Assembly: GCA_038530555.1 (NCBI GenBank)
Contig: JBCBCN010000004.1
Coordinates: 62,001-126,000 of the forward strand
Reading direction: 5' to 3'
Source: HKCCE3408 sp038530555
GTDB lineage: Bacteria; Pseudomonadota; Alphaproteobacteria; Rhodobacterales; Rhodobacteraceae
Length of the DNA stretch: 64,000 nt
Shown here: in pieces, positions 7,627-16,710 of the stretch
How the letters are laid out: the number at the start of each line of letters is the position of its first letter
Numbering within the stretch: position 1 is the first letter of the stretch
Made by a program: the position numbers and the translations under genes
The notes under the pieces: generated by a model
Told to the model about the DNA's origin: nothing
The model's database searches: none
What the model saw: the letters and a program-made list of their open reading frames with translations, nothing else

Positions 7627-8787
7627 TTGACCCAAACACTCACCACAACCGACGCCCTCGCCAGCTTTTGCAAACGCGCCGCGAGCGCCCCCTACGTGAC
7701 AGTCGATACCGAATTTCTACGTGAACGGACCTATTTCGCGCAGCTCTGCCTGGTGCAGATGGCCCTACCGGGCGAAGGTGACGACGACGCCGTTCTGATC
7801 GACCCGCTTTCGCCCGATCTCGATCTCGCTCCGCTCTACGAACTCTTTCGCAACGCGGACGTGGTGAAGGTCTTCCATGCCGCTCGACAGGACCTTGAGA
7901 TCTTCTTCGTCGAGGGCGGCATCGTGCCCGCGCCGCTGTTTGACACGCAGGTTGCCGCGATGGTCTGCGGCTACGGTGATCAGGTTGGCTATGAGACGCT
8001 GGTGCGGCGGATCGTGAAGGCCAATCTCGACAAAAGCTCTCGCTTTACGGATTGGTCGCGCCGCCCGCTAAGCCGCGCGCAGATGAGCTATGCCCTGGCC
8101 GATGTCACCCATCTGCGCGGCATTTATGAGGCCCTGTCGGCGCAACTGAAGGAAACCGGCCGTGTCTCCTGGGTCGAGGAGGAATTGAGCCAGCTTACCG
8201 ACAGCTCGACCTATGTCGTCGATCCCGAAAGCGCCTGGCGGCGGCTAAAGATCCGCGGCAATTCCGGCAAGTTCCTGGCCATCGTCAAAGAGCTCGCCGC
8301 CTTTCGTGAGCGGCTGGCGCAGGAGCGCAACGTGCCGCGCGCGCGCATCGTCAAGGATGACGCGCTGCTTGAAGTGGCCTCGATGAAGCCGAAATCCGTC
8401 GAAGAGCTGGGCAAGGCCCGCCTGCTGCTGCGCGACGCGCGCAAGGGCGATCTGGCCGAGGGCCTGGTGGTGGCGGTGGCGCGGGGCCAAGAAGTGCCGC
8501 CCGAGGATCACCCGAAGCTGCCGCGCGGACGCGACCGCTCGGCGCTGAACCCGGCGCTCGCCGATCTGCTGCGCGTCCTGCTCAAGGCTAAGGCCGAGGA
8601 TGCGGGGGTGGCGCAAAAGCTGATCGCGTCGTCGTCGGATCTCGACGATATCGCGGCGGGTCATTTCGACGGCGTTTGGAAAACCGGCTGGCGCCATGAA
8701 GTGTTCGGTGCCGATGCGCTGAGGCTTTGCAACGGTGAGATCGCGCTTTCGGCGGAAGGCCAGCGGGTCAAGATCGTCGAGGTCTGA
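7627..8787 (+). CDS. rnd: Ribonuclease D
   Basis: 386 residues with the DEDDy 3'-exonuclease domain: VDTEFLRE (motif I), VFHAARQDLEIFF (motif II), and SYALADVTHL containing the Tyr/Asp motif III, followed by an HRDC domain (about residues 205-285). It trims the 3' ends of tRNA and other structured RNAs. TTG 7627 is chosen because the encoded TQTLTTTDALASFC matches the usual N-terminus; GTG 7561 would add a basic unconserved extension. The gap after purN has no other gene. Confidence 0.92.
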   Translation: MTQTLTTTDALASFCKRAASAPYVTVDTEFLRERTYFAQLCLVQMALPGEGDDDAVLIDPLSPDLDLAPLYELFRNADVVKVFHAARQDLEIFFVEGGIVPAPLFDTQVAAMVCGYGDQVGYETLVRRIVKANLDKSSRFTDWSRRPLSRAQMSYALADVTHLRGIYEALSAQLKETGRVSWVEEELSQLTDSSTYVVDPESAWRRLKIRGNSGKFLAIVKELAAFRERLAQERNVPRARIVKDDALLEVASMKPKSVEELGKARLLLRDARKGDLAEGLVVAVARGQEVPPEDHPKLPRGRDRSALNPALADLLRVLLKAKAEDAGVAQKLIASSSDLDDIAAGHFDGVWKTGWRHEVFGADALRLCNGEIALSAEGQRVKIVEV

Positions 8788-8809
8788 GACGCGGGGCCTC
8801 CTGCCTCAC

Positions 8810-10144
8810 CTAGCGCGGCAAGACAAGATCCGCCCTGAGCCCTCCAAGATCGGCACTGTCGGACAGGCGCAAAGTGCCGCCATGGCGCCGGGCGATATCG
8901 CTGGTGATCGCCAGGCCCAGACCCACGCCCGAGCCCTTGTCCTGGTTGCGCGCCTGATCGAGCCTTGTGAAGGCCTCAAGCGCTTCCTGGCGCCGTTCGG
9001 CCGGGATCCCCGGCCCGTCGTCCTCGACCGTGTAGCGGACAGAGCGTTCTAGCACATGCACACTGATCCGCGCCGCCTCCCCATAGCGCAGTGCGTTCGA
9101 GACCAGATTGGCCAGTGCCCGGCGCACGGCGCGCGGGCGCATCATCACCGTCTCACCGGGTGAAGCGGCGCTCAGATCGACCTCCGCCGCACCCCGACGC
9201 GCCGCGCGTCCCGCATCCTCGGCCACGCGCTGCGCCAGTGCGGACGGATCGACCGGTTCGGGGTCTTCGAGTGCCTCGGCCCGGGCAAAATCCAGGAAGG
9301 TGTCAATCAGCCCCTCCATCTCTTCAACATCTCGGGCGAGATTGGCACTGTCCTCGTCCCCCAACGGCCCCATCGACAGGGCCAGCTTCATCCGCGTCAG
9401 CGGAGTTCGGAGATCGTGACTAACGCCAGACAGCATCCGCGTACGCTCGGAAATCTGCTCTTCGATGCGGGCACGCATGTCCAGAAAAGCCCGCCCGGCC
9501 GAGCGGACCTCTAGGGCGCCGCCGGGCCAATACTCCACGCGCTGGCCCTTGCCAAAGGCTTCGGCCGCCCGCGCGAGGCGCCGGATCGGGCGTAGCTGAT
9601 TGCGCAGGAACAGATAGGCCACCGCCGTCATGAGAAGGCCCGATGCGGCCATCACCACCAAAAGCTGATGCGGGTTCCAAGCCGAGACGCGGTTGCGCTG
9701 AAAAACGATCACGCGGTGGGGGGCCTCGGTCAGGCGCAGCTCGGCCACCACGAAATCGTAATCCCGCCCTTCATAGAGATCGACCCAGCCAACCTGCGGC
9801 ACCGCTTGGCGAAGGGTTTGGATGACCACGCGGCCCGACAGGTCATAGAAAACGCGGCGGCTGTCGCGCGCGCCCTCCCAGGGCGGTGGGGCGCCTGGCC
9901 TGAGCCCGACCCTGAGCGCCTCTGCGATCTCAGACGTTCTTGGATCTTCGCGCTCAAGATAATCGACCAAGAGGCCCACATCGAGCGCAATCGAGCGCGT
10001 CATCTGCTCGGTCACGCCCTCGAGATGGCGTTGCAGGAACGCGGCCGAGACCACAAGCTGCAGACCCACGACCGGCACGATCAGGATCAGCGCCGCCCGC
10101 CCATAAAGCCCCCTGGGCAACCAATGCTTGAACCGGCCAGCCAT
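8810..10144 (-). CDS. Membrane sensor histidine kinase (EnvZ-like)
   Basis: 444 residues: first membrane segment at about 10-35, a periplasmic domain of about 110 residues, a second membrane segment, a HAMP linker, the H-box SHDLRTPLTRMK, the N-box NLVSNALRYGE, and the ATP-lid motifs DDGPGIP and GVGLGL. It autophosphorylates on His and would phosphorylate a response regulator. No response regulator lies next to it in this window. ATG 10144 gives a short cytosolic tail before the first membrane segment. It is transcribed divergently from the metallo-hydrolase gene. Confidence 0.9.
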   Translation of the reverse strand: MAGRFKHWLPRGLYGRAALILIVPVVGLQLVVSAAFLQRHLEGVTEQMTRSIALDVGLLVDYLEREDPRTSEIAEALRVGLRPGAPPPWEGARDSRRVFYDLSGRVVIQTLRQAVPQVGWVDLYEGRDYDFVVAELRLTEAPHRVIVFQRNRVSAWNPHQLLVVMAASGLLMTAVAYLFLRNQLRPIRRLARAAEAFGKGQRVEYWPGGALEVRSAGRAFLDMRARIEEQISERTRMLSGVSHDLRTPLTRMKLALSMGPLGDEDSANLARDVEEMEGLIDTFLDFARAEALEDPEPVDPSALAQRVAEDAGRAARRGAAEVDLSAASPGETVMMRPRAVRRALANLVSNALRYGEAARISVHVLERSVRYTVEDDGPGIPAERRQEALEAFTRLDQARNQDKGSGVGLGLAITSDIARRHGGTLRLSDSADLGGLRADLVLPR

Positions 10145-10197
10145 AGGGCATTTAACCGCCCTAGAAAGGCTTGTCCAAGAGAGACGTGAGGGAAAAG

Positions 10198-11097
10198 GTG
10201 GCGCGACCCCCGACGATCCAAACGCTTGAGCCCGGCCTGCGCCGGATCCTCGCGCCAAACCCTTCGCCGATGACCGAAGCCGGTACCAACACCTATCTCA
10301 TCGGCACGCGGGATCTGGTCCTGATTGACCCCGGCCCTGACGATCCCGCCCATCTCGCGGCGATCCAGGGCGCCATTGGTGCGGATCAGTCTCTGACCGC
10401 GATCCTAGTCACGCACAGCCATCTCGATCACACCGCCCTGGTGCCCGCCTTGGTTGAGGCTACGAGGGCGCCAGTCCTGGCGGCGGGTGAAAGCGATTGG
10501 GGACGCTCGGCCTTGATGCAAGAGCTCGCCGCCGAGGGCGCGTTGGGCGGTGGCGAGGGGCGTGATGCGCGGTTTCGACCCGACAGGCAGATCGCCCAAG
10601 GCGACGTGATCGAGGGCTCGGACTGGTGCATCGAGGTGCTGGAGACGCCGGGCCATATGGCCAATCATTTGAGCTTTGTCTGGAACGGGGCGCTCTTTTC
10701 GGGCGATCTGGTGATGGGCTGGTCGACGTCGCTGGTCTCGCCACCCGATGGCGATATGGGCGCGTTTCTACGCTCGCTTGCGCGGCTGGAAGGGCGCGGC
10801 GACCGGGTCTTTTACCCCGGCCACGGCGCACCTGTGACGGATCCCGCCGCCCGCCTGCGAGAGCTGACCCTACATCGCCGCGCGCGCGAAGCTGCGATCC
10901 TGGCCGCCCTGCGCCAGGCCCCTGCCAGCCCCGCCGCCCTGGCGCGCCAAATCTACGACGATCTCGCAGCCGCGCTCCTGCCCTATGCCGAGCGTAACGT
11001 GCTTGCCCATCTCATTGATTTGGTTGAGAAAGGCGCGGTCGACGTGGCCCGCCCCCTGCGCGCCGACAGCGTCTTCACCGCCCGGCCCGCGCCCTGA
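10198..11097 (+). CDS. MBL-fold metallo-hydrolase (LACTB2-like)
   Basis: 299 residues of metallo-beta-lactamase fold. The zinc motif THSHLDH (about residue 73) is followed by ETPGHMANH, FSGDLVMG and FYPGHGAPV, which supply the remaining metal ligands. A C-terminal winged-helix-like part resembles LACTB2-type hydrolases/ribonucleases. GTG 10198 is selected because GAGGG lies five bases upstream; TTG 10171 and GTG 10186 are alternatives. Substrate unknown. Confidence 0.85.
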   Translation: MARPPTIQTLEPGLRRILAPNPSPMTEAGTNTYLIGTRDLVLIDPGPDDPAHLAAIQGAIGADQSLTAILVTHSHLDHTALVPALVEATRAPVLAAGESDWGRSALMQELAAEGALGGGEGRDARFRPDRQIAQGDVIEGSDWCIEVLETPGHMANHLSFVWNGALFSGDLVMGWSTSLVSPPDGDMGAFLRSLARLEGRGDRVFYPGHGAPVTDPAARLRELTLHRRAREAAILAALRQAPASPAALARQIYDDLAAALLPYAERNVLAHLIDLVEKGAVDVARPLRADSVFTARPAP

Positions 11098-11192
11098 TTG
11101 CCACTGTCCCGCCAACCCCGGAGTTCGTGGCCGAAATCTTAGCCAATGGCCCCTGGACGCGCCCAAGTCAGGTTGCTATATGCCACGCCAGT

Positions 11193-11267
11193 TCCGGCGT
11201 AGCTCAGCGGTAGAGCAGTTGACTGTTAATCAATTGGTCGTAGGTTCGATCCCTACCGCCGGAGCCA
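11193..11267 (+). tRNA. tRNA-Asn (GTT)
   Basis: A 75-nt cloverleaf with encoded CCA: acceptor TCCGGCG/CGCCGGA, D-arm GCTCAGCGGTAGAGC, anticodon loop containing GTT, and T-arm TAGGTTCGATCCCTA. All stems pair well. Confidence 0.96.
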
Positions 11268-11365
11268 ATTCACCCCATCCCTAAGCGAATGCACCGCTCC
11301 GGCCCAAGCCGTGCGCGGGTCAGAGTTATGCAGCCCGCACAAGGCCGGTTTAGGTCGAGCCTTGC

Positions 11366-12019
11366 CTAATAGGTCACCGCGCCCCGGATAGACTCGCCGT
11401 GATGCATCAGATCGAACCCCTTGTTGATGTCACCCAAGCCCATCGAATGGGTGATCATCGGGTCGATCTCGATCTTGCCGTCCATGAACCAATCGACGAT
11501 GCGCGGCACGTCCGTGCGCCCGCGCGCGCCCCCGAAGGCCGTACCTTTCCAGGTGCGCCCCGTGACCATTTGGAAGGGCCGCGTTGAGATCTCGGCCCCG
11601 GCGGGCGCCACGCCGATGATGATGCTCTCGCCCCAGCCCTTATGCGCGCATTCAAGCGCCGCACGCATCACGCCGCGGCCCTGGGTCTCGCGGATCGACT
11701 GGCACAGATTGGTCTTGGGATGCAGGCAATACTCACAATCGCGGCATTCCGGCGTGTAGAGCGGGATCACGTGATCGCCCTTCTTGAGCGATGTGACGCC
11801 CGGGCCCACATCAACGACGACCCCGGCACCCTCATGGCCCAGGATCGCGGGAAACGCACCTTCGGGATCGGCGCCCGACAGGGTGAACCAATCACTGTGG
11901 CACAGCCCGGTGGCCTTGATCTCGACCAGAACCTCCCCCTCTCTTGGGCCGCCCAGATTGACGTCGATGAGCTCGAGCGGTTTGCCGACCTCAAAGGCCA
12001 CGGCGGCGCGGGTTCTCAT
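11366..12019 (-). pseudogene. Class III alcohol dehydrogenase / S-(hydroxymethyl)glutathione dehydrogenase with in-frame internal deletion
   Basis: The 217-residue open frame matches the two ends of this roughly 370-375-residue zinc enzyme. The N-terminal catalytic half is intact: the Zn ligands in GLCHSD and LGHEGAG, and four structural Cys in the ECRDCEYC...NLC segment. The C-terminus (WGESIIIGVAPAG, WKGTAFGGARGRTDVP, DPMITHSM) is also intact. About 155 residues between TQGRGV and MRAALE are missing, at about 11666-11675. These include the third catalytic Zn ligand and the whole NAD-binding Rossmann domain, so it cannot work as a dehydrogenase. A good ribosome binding site (GGGAG) precedes ATG 12019, so the locus decayed by deletion without a frameshift. 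An assembly collapse is possible. Confidence 0.82.
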
Positions 12020-12116
12020 GATGGCTCTCCCTTTCGCTTTGCCGGGCCTCCCGCCCGTGTCGCTGAGCTCACGCGAGGCGAGAAAGCCTGCATCTGGCAA
12101 TGATTTAGGCGAGGAT

Positions 12117-12914
12117 TTAGACGGGTCTGGGCAAGGCCCCGTTCAAGGCCGCGACAATCGCATCGAGCCCGTCGGTCAGGGCCGCGGGTCCGGGTTGAAG
12201 GATCAGGGGTGATTTGATCTCGGTGATGCGGCCGACTCGCACGGCGGTGATTTGGTCCCAGTCGGGCCGCGCTGTGATCTTCTCCGGCCGGACCTTCTTG
12301 CCGCACCACGATGCCAGGATGACCTCTGGATTTGCTTGGATCACCTGCTCGGGCGTCACAATTCGGCCCATTGCGGAGCCTTCTCGCGCGAGCTCGGCAA
12401 AGACATCGCGCCCGCCCGCAATCTCAATCAACTCGGATACCCAGCCGATGCCCGCGATCATCGGATCGTCCCATTCCTCGAAATACACCCGAGGCGAGCC
12501 GTATTTTGCGGCCTCGGCGGCGACGCGGTCCAGGCGGCGCTCATAATCCTGGGCCAGAGCCTCGGCCCGCGCGCCCTGACCGACCATGGCGCCGAGATGC
12601 CGGATCATCGCGAGGATCCCTGCCACATCGCGTTGATTGTAGGCCATCACAGCCACACCCGCCCGGATCAACTCTGCGGCGATATCGGCTTGAAGGTCCG
12701 AAAATGTCAGGACCAGATCGGGCTGCAGGGCCAAGATTTTCGGGATATCGGCCGACGTGAAGGCCGAGACGCGCGGCTTTTCCCGCCGCACCCGCTTGGG
12801 TCGCACGGCATAGCCTGATACGCCGACGATGCGGCCCTCCTCGCCCAAAAGATAAAGCGTCTCGACCGTCTCTTCCGTCAAACAGACGATCCGTTCGGGC
12901 GGGAAGCGGCGCAT
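12117..12914 (-). CDS. BtuF-like periplasmic-binding-fold protein without signal peptide
   Basis: 265 residues with the helical-backbone binding-protein fold of BtuF/FhuD proteins: IVCLTEETVETLYLLG at the start, LQPDLVLTFS in the middle, and PEQVIQANPEVILASWC. Family members bind cobalamin or iron chelates for ABC uptake. There is no signal peptide or lipobox and the start is the conserved strand itself, so the product is probably cytosolic. Such signal-less forms occur in alphaproteobacteria; their role is unclear. No permease or ATPase gene is adjacent. It sits 19 bases after the last gene of the Tad-like run, so it may be read through from it. Confidence 0.78.
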   Translation of the reverse strand: MRRFPPERIVCLTEETVETLYLLGEEGRIVGVSGYAVRPKRVRREKPRVSAFTSADIPKILALQPDLVLTFSDLQADIAAELIRAGVAVMAYNQRDVAGILAMIRHLGAMVGQGARAEALAQDYERRLDRVAAEAAKYGSPRVYFEEWDDPMIAGIGWVSELIEIAGGRDVFAELAREGSAMGRIVTPEQVIQANPEVILASWCGKKVRPEKITARPDWDQITAVRVGRITEIKSPLILQPGPAALTDGLDAIVAALNGALPRPV

Positions 12915-12933
12915 CTAGAGGCGCCTCACCGGA

Positions 12934-13719
12934 TCAGGCGCGGGAGCGTTTGACCTTGGCATATTCCGCATCTGAAATCCCCATCGCGATCATCCGCCGC
13001 TGCATCAGCAGCGAGACCCGATAGGTATCCTCCAGAAAGCCCGTGGAACAGATCAAAATCCGCTTTTGATCCGCCGACATTCGGTTGTCAGTCCTCCGGG
13101 CCAGCACGCCGCCATAGCGCAAATCTTCTATAAGTTTCTCGGTCGTCTTGGGTGACATATCGTCGATCAACAGATGCCCGTATTCATAAATCGCAAAGAG
13201 CGGCACCCGAAAGGTGCGGATCGTGTCGAGCATCTTGGCCTTCCGCTCGGGCCGAAAGATCGCCTTGCGATATTCCTTGGGGCTTTTGGTGAAATCCGGG
13301 CTCTCGATCAGGGCCTGAAGCCGGGCATTATGGGCCTCGATATAGTTCGAGATCTGGTCTGCGTCGGTGCAATCGAGCGCTTTGAGAAAGAACAAAAACT
13401 GCGTGAAATGCAGCAGATAATCATGGCCATTCGAGCCCATGACCGTGGGAAAATCGCTGAGCGGCGCGGTTTCGGCCAGCTTGGCGCGCACGGTCTCGAA
13501 AAACCAATTCTCGGCCCTCAGCGTGGCCTCGATGGTCTCGAAGGCGAGCCGGACACTGTCGCCTTCTGCCGGCGCCTCGGTCAGGTCGTTGATCGCGTCA
13601 TTCATGTGTTTGCCACCCTCGGTCACTCTCAGCGAGGTCTCGCGGCCGGTCAAGTCAGAGCGCAGCGGGCGGCTGTCATTGGAGATCACCGCCAGATCAG
13701 GGGGCGTTTTATCAGTCAT
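12934..13719 (-). CDS. Hypothetical protein at the end of the Tad-caspase operon
   Basis: 261 residues, soluble, no signal peptide. The first 40 residues look disordered; the rest appears helical and fairly well packed, with YLLHFTQFLFFLKAL in the middle and a charged region rich in Lys/Arg. I recognise no family. The ATG overlaps the stop of the prepilin peptidase gene (ATGA), so it is cotranslated with the pilus genes and probably serves the same system. Confidence 0.72.
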   Translation of the reverse strand: MTDKTPPDLAVISNDSRPLRSDLTGRETSLRVTEGGKHMNDAINDLTEAPAEGDSVRLAFETIEATLRAENWFFETVRAKLAETAPLSDFPTVMGSNGHDYLLHFTQFLFFLKALDCTDADQISNYIEAHNARLQALIESPDFTKSPKEYRKAIFRPERKAKMLDTIRTFRVPLFAIYEYGHLLIDDMSPKTTEKLIEDLRYGGVLARRTDNRMSADQKRILICSTGFLEDTYRVSLLMQRRMIAMGISDAEYAKVKRSRA

Positions 13720-14243
13720 GGATGCAGATCTCCGAACCAGAGAATGGCTGTAGCAAGCGCCAGCGCGGGGGCCAGGGCCACCTCGGCCCGCCGGGTGCAG
13801 ATGGCATAGAGGCCCAGAAAGAGCGCGCTGAGCATGACGAGATCGGGCAGCGCATTGAGGCCGAGCCAGGTCAAGGCGCCCGCCAGAAGCAGGTAATCCC
13901 CGGCCCCGATCAGGCCGCGCCGGGGCCAGAAACGGTCTTGCAGCAGGGCCAGCGCCACTAGGAGCGCGGCCAAAACGGCCACAGGCCCAACCGCGCCGCC
14001 GGTCAGGGCAGTGGCGAGAAGACCGCTGGCAATCAAAGGGAAGCTCAGGCCGTCGGGCACAGTGTGGCTGAGCGCATCCGACCAGGCCAGCCCAGCAAGA
14101 AGCGCGATCAGCGTCAGACTGGCCAGCGCCGCGGCCGCACCATGGCCCGTGGTGAGCGCGAGCCCGGCCGCCAAAGTCCCGGAAACAAGCGGCACAAGAA
14201 CGGCCAAGCCAGGCCTCGGCAGGATTACAGGCAATCGGGTCAT
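13716..14243 (-). CDS. A24-family prepilin peptidase (TadV/CpaA-like)
   Basis: 175 residues, about six membrane segments. The two catalytic Asp of this aspartic protease family are visible: SDALSHTVPD near residue 55-64 and GAGDYLL (the GxGD motif) near residue 112. TadV cleaves class III prepilins and the TadE/TadF pseudopilins at Gly|X with Glu at +5; matching sites exist in two proteins of this operon. It overlaps both neighbours by four bases. Confidence 0.88.
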   Translation of the reverse strand: MTRLPVILPRPGLAVLVPLVSGTLAAGLALTTGHGAAAALASLTLIALLAGLAWSDALSHTVPDGLSFPLIASGLLATALTGGAVGPVAVLAALLVALALLQDRFWPRRGLIGAGDYLLLAGALTWLGLNALPDLVMLSALFLGLYAICTRRAEVALAPALALATAILWFGDLHP

Positions 14244-15808
14244 GGCGCGCTTTCACCGGTGAAAAAGGCAAAAACCGCAAGCGTCCCCGGCTCCCCGCGC
14301 AACAGCTCCCAAAGCGCGGCTGCATCCGCCCGCCCCGACAGAGCGCGCAAGTTGCGGCGCAGCGCGACGGGCGGACGGGCCGTGTCGAGCGCGATCACAT
14401 GATCGGCCCCGAAGGGCGGGGCCACGGCGACCGGCACCCGGGCCAGCGCGGCCGGGGCAAGGCTTTCGGGATCGCCCAAGCCGGGATCGGGATAGAGGTA
14501 GCTCAACGTGCCATCGGCGCTCAGATTGATCAGGGTCAGATACCGCCCCGACCTTCCATCCACGCGGATCTCCAGCGCCTCGCCCGCGCGGTAGAGCCTA
14601 TCGCCGCCATCGAAGGCCACGCTGAGCGGTGCGCGCTGCAGCTGGCTCAGCGCCTCGATCAGACGGCGCGCATCGACAGCGCTTTGCAGGCTCGCGTGGC
14701 CGGTGATTGTGGTGAGGTGGTCGCCGATCCCTGAGATCAACGCAGCGCCGTCGATCCTCAGAGACCCGCGCGCCTCAGCAGAGACGCCCACCACCCCCTC
14801 CCAGCCCAGCCCCTGGACCGCGACCGGGGGAAGATCGGCGAAGGCACGGGCACGCAGGGGGATGTCCCGGGGCGGCGGGGTGTGCGGCTGGGCTTGGACG
14901 CTCGCTTGCGCGACCGGAACGGCGTTGTCCACGGGCGCACCCAGCGCGATCAGGCCGCGCGTCTCCTGGCCTGCGGGCTCGGATTGCGGCAGCTGCACGC
15001 CGTCGCTGGCCTGACGCACGACGCGGCGGACATGGCTTTCAAGCTCGCCCTTGGTCAAGAGACCGTCTGAATTGCGATCGGCCAGACCGCGCAGACCGCT
15101 GGCGAAAGCATAGCTCAGCGCGCCACGCGGAACGCCGTCAATCATCACCTCGGGCACGCGCTGGCTTTCATCGACTGCGGCCAGAAACAGCGCCACGCCG
15201 TCGAGGCCTTCTGGATTGGCGGCGACGGGCGGCGGCGGCGGGGGCAGCGGATCGGCGGCAATGCCTTCCGCCTCGACATAGCGAAAGCCCAGGACCGGAT
15301 CGATATTGCGCGTCACTGTGCCTGCATGACAGGCATCGGCGACGAAAATCACCTCAAGCCCCGCGCTGCGGCGCAAGAGCTCGGCGATTTCATCATCGCG
15401 GATGCGTTCTGCCGCTGAGGCGCCGCGCGGCGCAAACCCGGCCAAGAGAAAGTTCTCGTCGCGGCCATCGGCCTCGCTGCCGACGCTGTGCTCAGGCTCA
15501 TGGCTGCCATGCCCGGCATAGCTAATTACAAGCGTGTCGCCCGGCGCGGCGCGGGTCAGGATCGCCTCCCAAGCGCTAAGGATCGCGGCGCGGGTGGCCT
15601 CGCCATCAAGCAGCATCGTCACATCACCGCCCAGGCCTTCCAGCGCATCGGCGATGTCGCGAGCATCATTGACCGCGCCGTGCAAGTCGCTGACGAAGGC
15701 GTAGTCGTCGATGCCGATCACCAGGCCATGCAGCCGCTCGGCACAGGCGCCGGACCCGCTGGCCAGCAGCGCGAGGCCAGCCCAGATCAAAGGCGCCAGC
15801 CGCCTCAT
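14240..15808 (-). CDS. Secreted caspase-like (C14) protease with EF-hand and DUF4384-like C-terminus
   Basis: 522 residues. A signal peptide (about 1-23) precedes a p20 caspase domain with the catalytic dyad intact: His100 in SYAGHGSH and Cys160 in ADACHAG. A poly-Pro linker follows near 189-194, then a calcium-binding EF-hand-like loop DRNSDGLLTKGE (244-255). The last ~120 residues resemble DUF4384, an envelope-associated beta domain. It would be an active Cys protease in the periplasm or at the surface, perhaps Ca-dependent. It is one of three caspase-fold proteins in this locus and is bracketed by the OmpA and prepilin peptidase genes with ATGA overlaps. Confidence 0.87.
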   Translation of the reverse strand: MRRLAPLIWAGLALLASGSGACAERLHGLVIGIDDYAFVSDLHGAVNDARDIADALEGLGGDVTMLLDGEATRAAILSAWEAILTRAAPGDTLVISYAGHGSHEPEHSVGSEADGRDENFLLAGFAPRGASAAERIRDDEIAELLRRSAGLEVIFVADACHAGTVTRNIDPVLGFRYVEAEGIAADPLPPPPPPVAANPEGLDGVALFLAAVDESQRVPEVMIDGVPRGALSYAFASGLRGLADRNSDGLLTKGELESHVRRVVRQASDGVQLPQSEPAGQETRGLIALGAPVDNAVPVAQASVQAQPHTPPPRDIPLRARAFADLPPVAVQGLGWEGVVGVSAEARGSLRIDGAALISGIGDHLTTITGHASLQSAVDARRLIEALSQLQRAPLSVAFDGGDRLYRAGEALEIRVDGRSGRYLTLINLSADGTLSYLYPDPGLGDPESLAPAALARVPVAVAPPFGADHVIALDTARPPVALRRNLRALSGRADAAALWELLRGEPGTLAVFAFFTGESAP

Positions 15809-16698
15809 TCGACCGAGAAGGCGACGCGGCGGGCTAGGCGGTGATGCTCGTCCGAGCCAGGCTCGATCCCCGGAGGCGCTTCGGGCACTTGCGTCTCGCC
15901 ATAGCCACTGGCGACGATCTCGCCCTCGAAGCCGTTTTCGCGCAAAAGCGCCTCGACCCGTTCGGCCCGCGCGGTGGACAATTCCAGATTATAGGCCTCG
16001 CCCCCGGTCGGATCGGTATGCCCGCCCAGATAGATCGCCGCCGGCGCGGTCAGGGTCACGTGCTCGACCAGGGCCTCAGCGTAATCCGAGCCGATCTCAT
16101 CGAACTCGGTGCTGTCATAGGCAAACGTAATGGGCAGGCTGACCTCTTCCACGGTAAAACCCCGGATTGACATGGTGAACACCCCGCCCAGTGTGCCCGA
16201 CCGCGTCCGCGGCATCTCCACCGGCGCATCGGCCAGCGCGAGGGCGGCTGTGGCCAGCTCATAGAGCTCGGCGATTTCGGCCTCGCTGGCGGCATGGGCT
16301 TGGTCGCCCTCGGCGATCTCGTTGATGGCCTCCTGCAACAGGACCGACGCGGCGGCATACTCCCCGTCTTGCCAGTCCAGGCGTCCGAGCTCCGCCAGGC
16401 TGCGCCAGTGACGCTCGTATTGCAGGGCCTCCCGCAACAGCGCGCGGCCGGTCTCGGGCTCTTCGGTGGCACGGGCCTGCAAGAAGCGCTCCCGCGCGAG
16501 GTAATCCCCCACCCATTCGCGGATCGCATCATCGCAGGTGGCGCTGAAGACGATCTCTTCATAGAGCAGCTCGGCACTGGTTGTGTCATCGGCCTGAACC
16601 GCCGCGACAACCGTGTCGTAATGCGGACAAGCGGCGGCGGGCGCGGCCAGCGCGGTGGCGCTGAGAAGGCAGGCGAAAAGCGAAGCTCGGTTTGTCAT
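15805..16698 (-). CDS. OmpA-family protein with helical repeat-like N-terminal region
   Basis: 297 residues. A signal peptide (about 1-23) is followed by a helical, TPR-like region and a C-terminal OmpA/Pal peptidoglycan-binding domain: FAYDSTEFDEIG, LGGHTDPTGGEAYN and LSTARAERVEALL. It probably anchors a complex to the cell wall. Its position between two caspase-type genes and within the Tad-like operon suggests it ties this machine to peptidoglycan. It overlaps the downstream caspase gene by four bases. Confidence 0.9.
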   Translation of the reverse strand: MTNRASLFACLLSATALAAPAAACPHYDTVVAAVQADDTTSAELLYEEIVFSATCDDAIREWVGDYLARERFLQARATEEPETGRALLREALQYERHWRSLAELGRLDWQDGEYAAASVLLQEAINEIAEGDQAHAASEAEIAELYELATAALALADAPVEMPRTRSGTLGGVFTMSIRGFTVEEVSLPITFAYDSTEFDEIGSDYAEALVEHVTLTAPAAIYLGGHTDPTGGEAYNLELSTARAERVEALLRENGFEGEIVASGYGETQVPEAPPGIEPGSDEHHRLARRVAFSVE

Positions 16699-16710
16699 TT
16701 CAAAGGCTCC

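Noticed and set aside
11366..12019. Idea that the short alcohol dehydrogenase is a normal short family member
   Set aside because: Both ends align to the long class III enzyme and the missing part removes a catalytic ligand and the cofactor fold, so a deletion is more likely.
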